DNA of 64,000 nt from the NCBI GenBank assembly GCA_036852015.1, contig JAANDG010000017.1, positions 248,001 to 312,000 on the forward strand. Reading direction: 5' to 3'. Numbering within the stretch: the first letter of the stretch is position 1; each line of letters starts with the position of its first letter. The notes under the pieces are model-generated. The model saw only the letters and a program-made list of their open reading frames with translations. It ran no database searches and was not told the origin of the DNA. Of the stretch, positions 49,401-59,268 are shown in pieces. Both the position numbers and the translations under genes were made by a program. The stretch comes from Pelodera strongyloides (Eukaryota > Nematoda > Chromadorea > Rhabditida > Rhabditidae).

Positions 49401-49933
49401 CAGATTTTCACGGTTATTTCCCGTACAGCATGGAATACTTTGCAGAGGATTGCCAGGAAATTATCTCAATAATCATGTCATATCACTACAAACTCTACAA
49501 TCTAAAATTGCTCAAAATATTCGAAAAATGTTCTTACTGCCTTAACGGATTTCCCGCAGTTTGGGATGACTTCCACATTGAACTAAAAAATAAATCAGGA
49601 AAAAAGGTTTAAACCAGGGGAAAAAGGCTTAAACCAGAAATTTTGAAATAGGACATTTACTGTATCGGGTTCTGGAAATTTTTCTGTTATGGCAATTAAT
49701 GACGACGTTGTTAGCAACGACGCAAGAAAAGGGTGTTTGGGAATCGAACCAGCGTAATTTTTTCAAAAATTTACATTTTACGATAATGAGAAAAATCTCT
49801 GCAGTTGTTCGTTACTAAGTGCTAAGTCCCTTGCTTGTATTATTATTTACATTATACAAACGTAAGAAATAAAAGATACCGTAGTCATAGCAGTAAATAC
49901 TACCGGAATAAGCGTTAGGATTAGCAAGTTCAT
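46443..49933 (-). CDS. Transthyretin-like secreted protein, copy 2 (C-terminus unresolved)
   Basis: Paralogue of the gene at 39476-41762. Minus-strand exons: 49933-49880 (signal peptide MNLLILTLIPVVFTA), 49582-49538, 49140-49060, 48317-48228, 46496-46443; all phase 0. The segments VTVELKDRDTFTADDSFG, TLKGDDDDGTMDDSQEWYIK and VYCPNGK match the TTR-like fold, and HVEACAELYDNKYMRKTN aligns with exon 5 of copy 1. Exon 4 ends AAG|GCGTGT, which aligns exactly with the GT donor of copy 1, so intron 4 appears to be GC-AG. The last exon was not found with confidence; a candidate begins after a TTTTTTTAG at 46318 and runs to a TGA at about 46207. Introns 3 and 4 are filled with TTAA elements. Confidence 0.62.
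46590..46665 (+). repeat. tRNA-derived SINE-like unit
   Basis: Box A-like GTAGCTTAGTGGTTAACGC (about 46598) and box B-like TTGGTTCGATTTCC (about 46641) have tRNA spacing. The acceptor stem pairs poorly, so it is more likely a tRNA-derived SINE head than a working tRNA. Confidence 0.5.
46837..46925 (+). repeat. Solo end of a GGGCGCGTTTAAGATGA element
   Basis: AAGGGCGCGTTTAAGATGACC resembles the left end of the GGGCGC group. I do not find a matching right end, so it is probably a fragment. Confidence 0.35.
47045..47330. mobile_element. TTAA element, sub-family E (copy 1)
   Basis: Starts TTAAAGGGTCAGGCCCATTT and ends AAATGGGCCTGACCCTTTAA. It is in intron 4 of TTR-like copy 2. Confidence 0.88.
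47640..47790. mobile_element. TTAA element, sub-family D (truncated)
   Basis: Matches the right half of 36350-36711 (TTTCGGCCCGATCAATCCAC ... AGGTGAGCTGATCCCTTTAA). The left arm is missing. Its terminal TTAA (47787-47790) is also the left end of the next E element. Confidence 0.8.
47787..48205. mobile_element. TTAA element, sub-family E (copy 2)
   Basis: Starts TTAAAGGGTCAGGCCCATTT and ends AAATGGGCCTGACCCTTTAA, with an inner foldback around CACGCCCATTCGTGCTAATT. It lies 23 bases beyond the exon 4 donor of TTR-like copy 2. Confidence 0.88.
48515..48930. mobile_element. TTAA element, sub-family E (copy 3)
   Basis: Very similar to copy 2, including GTCACGCCCATTCGCGC and its inverted partner. 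It is in intron 3 of TTR-like copy 2. Confidence 0.88.
49160..49226 (+). repeat. tRNA-derived SINE-like unit
   Basis: GCAGCCGAGTGGTAGCGC (box A-like) and CCGGTTCGACCTC (box B-like) have tRNA spacing. The sequence after 49262 matches the dispersed ~150-bp repeat weakly, so the two may belong to one element. It lies in intron 2 of TTR-like copy 2. Confidence 0.5.
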
Positions 49934-50182
49934 TTTTTTTCTCGCAATGTTGAATGAGAAGTCTTCTGCTTGCGACTTTCTTTGTTATTAAATAGCTGAC
50001 CTATGCATTAATTTTTAATAAGTTTTGATAAAGTAAAAGCAATATAGTTTTCAATTTCTTTGCTCTAGCATAAATTATATGAAAATGAAGAATTGTGTTA
50101 AAAAAAACTATTCCTTACAGAAAGAAGGGTGGAGGGTTTGAAAAGCAGCATGCTAGAAAACAGTAATGCAAGGTTATAAATA

Positions 50183-50436
50183 TAAGGGGGTTTCCATGCA
50201 TGACAAAAACCGTGCGTATCAATTGCGAAATAGTGTGCCAATCTACCGTAATTTTGCCTAATTTTGACACATCCGCACTATAGCCATCAAAGCGGGGAGA
50301 GACCTTTTTTGTTGAACAGATGGTCCCGTGTCGATCGGTCGTAAAAACTGCCTGTAGATATTCTGGTGTAGTGCCAAGATACGGTAAATTTTTCGATACT
50401 TAGAAGGAAAATCGGCTATACATGGAAACCCCATAA
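50183..50436. mobile_element. TATGGGGTTTCCATG element
   Basis: The left end AAGGGGGTTTCCATGCATG and right end TACATGGAAACCCCAT are complementary over about 18 bases. The interior includes GTGCCAATCTACCGTAATTT and, inverted, TGCCAAGATACGGTAAATTT. Confidence 0.7.
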
Positions 50437-50965
50437 ACTTTCTGTTATAAACAATTGTACAAATTCGCCACAAGACCCAAGGTACCACTCATTTATAGGT
50501 TGATCTAACACAGTTATGGCTTGTTCTGCAGAGTTACAAAGCAGCATAGTCAACGAGTTCCAGGTGACAAATTGCTCGCTGTTTTCAGTAAGAAGCGTAT
50601 AGGAACTCCAATGAAGAGAACTGTAATGTGCCAGATTTACTTCTTCCTTGAAACATATAGTATTCTCAATCCATTTTCTTCTTGCGTCGTCAAATATGCA
50701 AATAATAAATATTCTCAATGTTGACCATGAATTTGCTTTATTACTACGTTCTCAGGCGCGCAGCGCGGACATGCGAATTCGCCTGAAAACAGAGAGACGG
50801 CTTTTTGACTTGGGAAAGGCGGAGACGTCTCGTGTTTTTCAATGTAAATTTTCAATCTTTTCCCGCGGACGCGGATTCGCATGTCCGCGCGCCAGAGTAG
50901 TTACTCGTCTTGTTGACAGTCCTACTTTTGTTCGACTAATGGTTTTTAATATTTGCATTTATTGC

Positions 50966-50978
50966 TTCTTTTTTAGGT
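50966..50978 (+). promoter_or_regulatory. Acceptor-like site just before the hydrolase ATG (candidate trans-splice site)
   Basis: TTGCTTCTTTTTTAG ends at 50976, and the ATG is at 50979, leaving a 2-base leader. A polypyrimidine acceptor so close to a start codon is the normal layout of nematode spliced-leader addition. The alternative is an upstream non-coding exon. Confidence 0.5.
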
Positions 50979-53900
50979 ATGAGGGAGCGTTCTCGATCTC
51001 GAAAGTCGTTAAGATTATGTGACACACAACGCGAGATAAAAGAAGAAGAAGAAGAAGTGGACGAAACACAATCGAATGATTCGAGAATTGACATGACACA
51101 GGTAGATGAGCTGCCAACTAATTAAAGCAGTATAACACGTGGTTTCTGAAACGTACGTTAGAGCTAGACTCTCATGTATTATACGCAAATTGTGCTCAAT
51201 CTGCTCGCGTAGAGGAACGTAAATGCGCCTCTTCTACACGAAAAAGCAGTTGTGTAAGCTTCAAAGCATAACTCTTACAATTGTTAGATTATATTTTGAG
51301 ATTTTTTAGTTTAGCTTATAATTAGGTTAGAGAGGGAAATTATTATGGAGGACACAAATAATTTTGCCCCATATACATAACACAATATATTTTCGTTGAT
51401 TTAGTTACAATTATGGTACAGAATAATGGTTGTTGCTGAACACTGTCTTATCGTTTAAATTATACATACAACCACAATTTCTGACGACCGGCAAGCACAT
51501 GACCATGGCTAACTTTCAGCGCTCCATCCGCGCCTCTTCGCGTGCGTCGTTGGGCTCACTTTTCGTTGCCGCGGCGTCGTCCGGGCGGAAAGTGAAACGC
51601 GTAACCAAAGTGGAAAAGGAAAAGGTTAAAGGTGGAGGTTTTCTACCATGATGTTTGCAATCTCAACATAGCACTGGCAAACATTTCTTTGTATCTAGTC
51701 GATTCTATTTATTTACTTATTTATTAAATAACACACGGGGTGGGCATCACAATGAAATTATGAAAGAAAATCTTATTATATAAAGGAGAAGAGTTTGTTT
51801 GTCGTTTTGTTCGAACGGCTGGTAGTATATAAGTCGTGTGGTGTTGTCGTTGGTTAGCAAACAGGTAATTTGAAAATAAAACAATGGAAATCAAGTGTAT
51901 TGTATATGTAGGTAATTAGATTGTAGGTAGATTCTATCACAATTTAGAGGAAAACGAATTTCGCAGTATAAGGGCACGCAAGAAATCGACTACAAATGTA
52001 AACACCGCACACGAACAATGGATGAAATCGTTCAGGAACAGATTGGAAGATCATAAGTACGTCTTATTTACTTATTTTAAACATATTTTACTTCTCAAGA
52101 AATTTACCAGTGAGAGTGTGTAGAACACAGCTAGCGGCCGCTCCGCCGCTAGTGATTCTATGTATAAATATTCTGTGTATGTAGTGTGTAGATATTAATA
52201 CGAATATACACAGAGAATATAGTCATTATCCTTTATCGTATGGGCCTTTGCCCCTTTGCCAAGAACGTGTGCTCTTGGACAGCGTAGCACACACAACTGA
52301 TACTGATGTTAGTAGCCGCATGTGTTAGTAAACAACATAAGGGAGAGAAGTACAGTGTATCCAAAGAACGACTAACTATAAAAATAACACACGCACACCA
52401 CACACCTAAGTACAAGGTAATTAATCACTTGCAAATTCTCCTCACTAACAAGTGAAAGCGCGCCATACTACGGGTCTACGTTTGTGAAATGGTAGACTAG
52501 TGTCTGAACTGAACAACAACGGAATCTTCAAAATCGTCAAGGGCAATAATATTTTAAGTAAAAGCACAACATAAAGAGAAACATGATTTGATGAACGCGA
52601 AGAACGAGAAGAGGCTAACCAATTATTAGTTAACCAAAAATTTGCTTTATACATTTTTTGTGTATGTAATAAATATTATTTTCGTTTCTATTATGTTTTT
52701 TTCTTTCAGAAGAAGGAAGGTGATATTTTGCTGTTCATGCAACGTGACCAAATGGATGACTTTTAAGGTATGTTTATAGTTTATTGCACAGGGATCACTA
52801 TTGAATTGAGCACGAAATCATTCTCAGTTTAAATTTAAATCCTCCGGGCGGGAAACGAATAGACTCACTCCGAATCAGAAGTTACGTAGCTAGAAAGTTT
52901 GCGTGCTCCGATTCTGGCGGAACTCCTACCTATTCCTCTTACATTACCTGGCTCAAAAAGGGCACAATACTTGGCAAACATACATTATCTAAATTCAACG
53001 TGTGTTGCTTAGGAACGTTTCAATCCAACGAAAAGTGTTCTCCGAAAACTGGGGCGAGTTTCTATGATCGTGTGCTGCCCACCCATTCCAGTATGTCAAG
53101 TGGATAAGGTAAAAGTAAAATTTTAAATTGGATCATTATATATCTAGCTGATCGTCCTCCCTTTGGCGGAATTGAACTTGGTTTCCGAAGATATATATGT
53201 ACTTGACATTTTCTATGTAGATTTTTTATGTAAATTGTATTCCATTCTGTGGCGGAAAGCACGTAGCTCTGGTCTCCAACCGCGCAGCGCACCCCCAGCC
53301 AGGGGCGCTCGCCCCTTCCTTTTGCCCCCCTACGCGGCTGGCCGGTGCCCCCCTACGCGGCTGGCCGGTGCCCCCCTGCGCGGGTGGCCGGTGCCCCCCT
53401 GCGCGGTTTTAATAGAAAAGAAACATTGGGTGGTGACAGCGATATAGTCGAAATTGCGCGGCTGGGTGCGCGGTTGGCTGGGGGCCCCCTGCGCGGTTGT
53501 CTGGAGGTGCGCTGCGCGGTTGAGGACCAGAGCCCCCGAGGCACCGCGCACCCAGCCGCGTAGTTTGCAAACTACGCGGCTGGCCGGGGCCCCTCTGCGC
53601 GGTACGCGGCTGGCTACGCGTGCACTCGAATTTGCGCGGCTGGCTACGCGTGCACTCGAATTTGCGCGGCTGGGTGCGCGGTGCGCTGCGCACCCAGGAA
53701 CGTAGAGTGGTGGTACACAATTACCTGGAAATGCAGTTTGTATTTTCTATTAAAGCGAAATACCGGCCGGTTTTTGAAACGCATCGTGGACAACTGAATT
53801 CTTACGCATTTATGCTAAGTTACTCGAATTTAGCTCGATTTTTTATTCTAATTTATGATCATTTGTATAAGAAGAATGCCGGTGTACCCTTCAAAAACCG

Positions 53901-56900
53901 GAGGTAGTTCGCTTTAAAGGATTGCAGTCACTACAAATTCGTATTTTTTATTCGCTTTTCATTAATTGTTCAAGTATGTGAAGAAAACGACGATTCCAGC
54001 GCCAAAGTACGTCAAAACGAACTCAGGGAGAGAAATCCCTGTTTATGACTTTTACTTATATACCGTAGTTTATAATTGCCCGTATAGAGTTTCATAATAA
54101 ATACCCTGCAGTGATAAACCACGCGCCTGGTGTAACACTGCAGGCTGTTCACTCTCCAAGTACCCCTGGCAATTGCATATATGCACCGGCGTCGGTCATT
54201 TATCAAAACTCATTCTTATTGATTTCTCTCCCTGAGTTCCATTTTATGTGGATATTTATGGGCTGCATATTGTTTTATAAATCTGCTTGCATCTAATAAA
54301 AATCGAATAAAAAAGTTGATTTTGAAGTGACTGCCTTCCTTTAAAGCATTTTGGTATGTATTCTCTCAGGCTGCCTTCTGGCCTCCGCCTCGAAATTACA
54401 TGTTCTTTCGGGATCCGGCCGATCCAATACAACAACCGGCCAAAGCTAAGGAAATCGTACGCCGAGTCAATAAGTCATTTTTTTCTTCTTCATTTCACAA
54501 CTTCTAAGAAAAGCAGCAGAATCCAGACACATTTTAGTGGTTGACGTAGCGGCTAGGACTTTCTAAATCTTCATTCTCTCTCTATTGTTAAACTATTCTC
54601 TCTCTCTCTCTCAATTGCTCAGACTAAGAAAAAAAATACATCAAATTTGTAAGTTAATGAATCTTCAGATCCTGTATGAATCTCAGTTGGCGTCTGTCAA
54701 TAGATCACATTTGTGCCGATGAACTGCTTGACGTACAAGGATTCGTGGTGCGCACGGAATATAATGAGGTCCTAAAACATCCTTTGATATCTTAACTTTT
54801 TGTTTTTGTTGGCCAAAAAAACAGAACTCGAAACAAACTAGGAAGTATCCAAAGACATCGTACACGACACGGCACTTTTATTGTGCACTTCTATGCGCAC
54901 GGCGCATTCTGGCGAAGGCTGGGCAAAGAAAAAAAGAAAGATACGCGGCGAGCTAGTGGCGCCACCAAAATCCCTATCGACACAATAAAGTCTTTTTGTA
55001 GTACATTGGATGCGCGCGTACAGTGGTGGGTGAGAGACGTCGTCACGTTACAATACTCTATTCGCACACGAACGCCGAAGACCTGTCGGATTTAATCAAT
55101 AAGGTGCCGAGCATTGTCGACATGGCCACGTGAGTCTATTATATTACGAATAGTCGTTACATCACTTTGAGAAATTCTTCCATAGAAACTACCGCAAATG
55201 TCAGGACGCGCACTAATGTTATTTTGGTCGTGTACGAAAGCTACTCGTTTTTGTGAAAATTACGCGGGTGGCTTTGCAGAACTTGGGTGGTCTAATAGAA
55301 GTTCTTGGGTGGTCTAAAAGAAGTTCTTGGGTGGTCTAAAAGAAGTTCTTGGGTGGTCTAAAAGATCTTCTTGGGTGGTCTAAAAGAACTTCCTGGGTGG
55401 TCTAAAAGAACTTCCTGGGTGGTCTAAAAGAACTTTTTGGGCGGTCTAAGAGAACTTCTTGGGTGGTCTAAAAGAACTTCCTGGGTGGTATAAAATTACT
55501 TCTTGGGTGGTATAAAAGAACTTCTTGGGTGGTCTAGAGTGGTCTAAAAGAACTTCCTGGGTGGTCTAAAAGAACTTCTTGGGTGGTCTAAAAGGACTTC
55601 TTGGGTGGTCTAAAAGAAATTCTTGGGTAGTCTAGAAGAATTTCTTGGGTGGTCGAGAGGAACTTCTTGGATGGTCTGATATTCTAGCATAAACTTATGG
55701 GTGATCTAAAAGAACTTCTTGGCTGGTCTAAAAGAACTTCTCGGGTGGTCTAAAGGATTCGTAGGTGGTCAGAACTTCTCGGGTCGTCTAGAGGAACTTC
55801 TCGGATGGCCTACTTCGTGGGTGGTCTAAAATAACTTCTTGTATTGTCTAATATTCTAGCATAATTTCATGGGTGGTCTAAAAGAACTTCTTGGGTGGTC
55901 TAAAAGAATTTTTTCGGTGTTCTAGGAGTACTTATTAGGTGGTCTAGGAGAACTTCTTGGTGGTCGAGGAGAACTTCTTGGGTGGTCTAGATAAACTTTT
56001 TCGGGGTCTGGGAGTACTTCTTTTCTTGAGTGGTCTCACAGAAAAAACTCATCTAGGTTCTATGGATGCGAGGTAGTCACTTATGACTTCAGCGGCTACG
56101 GTGTAAGCACTGGTTCTCCGAGTGAAGACAATATCTATGCAGATATCATGGCGGTTTTTGCGGTTGGTAAATTTTAGTTTACTACCTGTAGCCTGTAGCG
56201 CATCCTGTTTTTAAACATTGTTCAAATGAGTAGTCTATAGCTTGTATTGAAGACTTGACGCAGCGTGTAAAAAAGGGAGTTTGAGCCCCTGAAAAATTGG
56301 GCTGTTTTGACTGTGTTTATGCAACATATACAATACTTATTGGTAAGATATTAGGTAAATTTATAATATTTAGTTTCAAGTTAATGCATGTTTAGTATAT
56401 TACGGTGGATCTGGGAATCCTTCCCGAAACACTTGTGCTGCTTGGCTACAGCATTGGTACGGTAGCTGCTCTTTATTTGGCTGCGATGTGTGCGGAGAAG
56501 GGCGTCAAATTGGCCGGTGAGCTTATTGTACTAACCTTGCGAGACCTTACAGATGCCGAATTAAAGGGAGAGGCCCACGAGAAAAAAGGTTTCCTCAGTT
56601 TACTTGCAAAGAATGTCCGGAATTTCAGAAATATTACTGTAAAAACCGCATTTCCTTAGGCCTAGAACTCGCGGAGTTATTCCTCGGCAAACTGTTCGGC
56701 CAGGTACCGTAGTCAGAATCAATTTTTGCGCTTTTAGGGTATTAAAGTATTGGAAAAGCTTTGTTATAATGGTAGGAATGTTCTGCATTCGTTTAGCAAT
56801 CATTATGAAGGGAAGGAATGCTAATGGGTGGATATAAACACGTAAAAACGTATTTAAACCTTTCTGACTACGGTAACTGGCCGAACTGTTTGCCGTGAAA

Positions 56901-59268
56901 TATCTCTGCGAGTTCTAGGCGTAAAGAAATGCGGTTTTCACAGTAATATTTCTGAAATTCCGGACATTCTGTTCAAGTAAATTAAGAAACACCTTTTTCT
57001 CGTGGGCCTCTCCCTTTAAGTACTAACAATAAGGATAAATGATTGTAGTAAACAACATCGAATGCAAGTTTAGCTTAGGTTAGTTTACAGTTTACACCCA
57101 TCTCACAGAGAATTCAACGGCACATGCGTTTTTTTCGGTTATAATATAATGTTTATGGGTGAGTTCACGCATACATAATAAATACTGCGGCAAAACACAA
57201 ACTCCTAACACTTGGTGCTCAACAAACCAAAAGGTACCCTAAGATGTCGATGCGATAACAACACCAATATACTGACAAGGGACCTGTGGTTATTCGCTTC
57301 CGGACTAGGAATGTATTTTTACTACCAATTTACATTGCTGGGAAAGCTTCTCCTCTGCCTGGATACACAATGGAGACAATGGTTTCTGTCATTATGATTT
57401 ACTTCAGGATTGATTCTAATTGCCCCAATGACGACAATTTGTGAAACGGCGTGCGGTTGTTGCGGTCCAAGCAAATGTGCATGCTGTGGAACGCAAAAAT
57501 TTGACAACAAACAGATGGTGAGCGTTTACTTACGTTGTAACTTTTGGCATACCTGAGGCCATGCTCACCACTCCGTTTACCCCTGGAGAAAACTTAGATT
57601 AGTACTAGTAGAATATTTGTTAGATCAGTACTAGTCCGGGTTTCCTCTTTCTTCCTGCCACATGAATGCACTTCTACTCACAAATTCGACTATACGAAAC
57701 TATACTAATTCTAGAAAATGTGCTATGTAGAATATCGGAGTATTCGAGGGTTGTATCAATTAAAATGTTAGCTTTGGGGGACAACGTTGAGATACGCCCA
57801 AAGACGGCACACGGCTACCACACGCAAGATTTCATGGCTACATTGTTACACACCTACAGTATTCTAAGTTCCGCCCCTTCGAAACGTATTCCAAAATGTG
57901 CTCATAACTTTCCCCGTGAACGTATTTTCCGAATAATTGCTAGGTGGACGGCGCAAAAGGGCCTATTACTGTTATTCTAGAACGATGACTTGAGAATTTG
58001 TAATAAACTGTCCTTCTTTTAGATTTGTCATGTCAGATGTCCACTGTTGATTATTCATGGAGTGAACGATAAGATAGTACCTTGTTCCCATTCGGAAGTG
58101 CTGCTTGATCAGGCCAAGAAGCATGTTGGTTTTTTTTGTGTGAATTATGTAAAGGTCCCATAACGGACTTTTCCTATAAATAGATAGTGCATCGAAGTAA
58201 ATCATTTTCTTGCGAGCTTTATCGTGTAGCATGAAGCAATACATAAAAAGTCTGGAAAGTCATTATGCGAACGGAAATATTTCTATGCAAGTTCGCGACC
58301 ATTTCTGAAACTCTAAGTTTTCGCAGACTACTTGTTAAAAAAGTTGGAATTTCAGAAAGAAAATTCAAATTTTCAGGATGTGCCTACGGTAGAACCGCTT
58401 TGGGTAAAGAACTGCAACCATCACAATGTGGACAACTTCTACGTAGTGTGGGAGAGAATTGAGCAATTCTTGGCCAGGTAAATCTCATTTTCGTATATTT
58501 CAAAAGTGGAGCAGCGAGCGACTGCGTGTTCGCCATTCGCCATCGTTAACAACGTGAAACTTTGGTCTACAAAAACTGGGTGGGCGTACTGATGGCGGCC
58601 CACCCATTTCGATGCAGTGTAGGCCCGGTGCCGGCGTGAGGTGTGCCTGGTGTGGGCGTGGTGTAGGCGAGGTGTAGGCGGCAGACCCTTTTCGGGCCCA
58701 GTGTAGGCCGCGCACCAGCCAAGTTTCCTCAGAGAAACGACGTCTACAACGGCTTACATATCTAGGTTCCCATGACCTGAAGCGTTGGCTGTGGACACTT
58801 TTAATTGGAGATTTGCAAACAGCTTTTATATCGCTTTATCGCGTTGTAAATGACGCATGTGTGCATTGTTATCAGATTAGTTTGGTGTGCATTTGATCGT
58901 CGCTATATAATGCTTTGGAATTTTCTGAGTGATTCGGATATCCTTTTGACTTTTAACATTGTGGAAACAAGATGAATGTTTATTGCTTTAAAAAAATTGT
59001 TTTATGCTTCAAGAGCGTGCACCTCTATTCAAAAGTGAAAATACAGATTCACTGTTTGCTTATGACCTGTTCCGCAGAGGTCCTGAGCAGTAGGCGCCGA
59101 GTTCCAGATGACAAATTGCTCGACGTCTTCGGGCCCATGATTCCCTCGCCTGGTGGTGTTCTAATTGTCATGTTTAATATTTTTAGCGAAATCTACACAC
59201 CTCCTAAGCGTACCAAGACCAAGACTCCGTCTACAGTTGTTTCGCCAGTACGAGCAAAGGCGAAGTAG
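50979..59268 (+). CDS. ABHD17-like alpha/beta hydrolase (depalmitoylase family)
   Basis: ABHD17 enzymes remove palmitate from membrane proteins. Exons: 50979-51101, 51520-51631, 51948-52056, 52710-52767, 54370-54473, 54669-54768, 55002-55129, 56057-56162, 56396-56516, 57408-57517, 58023-58124, 58377-58477, 59187-59268; 1356 nt, 451 aa, all in phase. An acidic/basic leader of about 114 residues is followed by IFCCSC (cysteines 122, 123, 125, where family members are palmitoylated), then [14 protein letters not shown], like the family's AAKLAFLPPEPTY. The core has [13 protein letters not shown] (218-230), [20 protein letters not shown], nucleophile motif GYSIG (S299), HGVNDKIV (D373) and NCNHHNV (H406). 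Oddities: HGN is HTN in the oxyanion motif, and a cluster of seven cysteines at 332-347 follows strand 6. The tail is lysine-rich. Confidence 0.85.
53268..53705. repeat. GC-rich degenerate array in hydrolase intron 4
   Basis: Many copies of GCGCGGCTGG, GGCCGGTGCCCCCCT and GGCTACGCGTGCACTCGAAT, some tandem (53599-53660), some inverted. The base composition is strikingly unlike the rest of the window. All six frames show false ORFs here. Confidence 0.9.
53750..53917. mobile_element. TTAA element, sub-family B (copy 4)
   Basis: Starts TTAAAGCGAAATACCGGCCGG and ends GGAGGTAGTTCGCTTTAA. It is in hydrolase intron 4 next to the GC-rich array. Confidence 0.78.
55280..56037 (+). repeat. 22-bp minisatellite, over 30 copies, in hydrolase intron 7
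   Basis: Unit approximately GGGTGGTCTAAAAGAACTTCTT, first half regular, second half increasingly diverged (GGTGGTCTAGGAGAACTTC), with inserts ATATTCTAGCATAA at two places. It lies between exons ending 55129 and starting 56057, and ends 20 bases before that exon. Confidence 0.95.
56561..57019. mobile_element. TTAA element, sub-family F
   Basis: Starts TTAAAGGGAGAGGCCCACGA and ends TCGTGGGCCTCTCCCTTTAA. The arms of about 150 bases contain TCCGGAATTTCAGAAATATT and its complement. It is in hydrolase intron 9, 45 bases after the exon 9 donor; frames running from exon 9 into it are artefacts. Confidence 0.88.
59000..59150 (-). repeat. Dispersed ~150-bp repeat (copy 3)
   Basis: The reverse complement of 17925-18070: CTTCAAGAGCGTGCACCTCT ... 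ATGACCTGTTCCGCAGAGGT ... CCAGATGACAAATTGCTCGA. It is in the last intron of the hydrolase gene. Confidence 0.7.

Larger units (their letters stand above)
49934..50978. other. Divergent intergenic region between TTR-like copy 2 (-) and the hydrolase (+)
   Basis: Contains a TATGGGG-group element (50183-50436), a possible fragment of the dispersed repeat at about 50555-50600 (GAGTTCCAGGTGACAAATTG) and a foldback of about 150 bases at 50752-50900 (GGCGCGCAGCGCGGACATGC against GCATGTCCGCGCGCC). Both genes probably have promoters here. Confidence 0.5.

Noticed and set aside
53163..53720. Several ORFs in both strands
   Set aside because: All are by-products of the GC-rich array.
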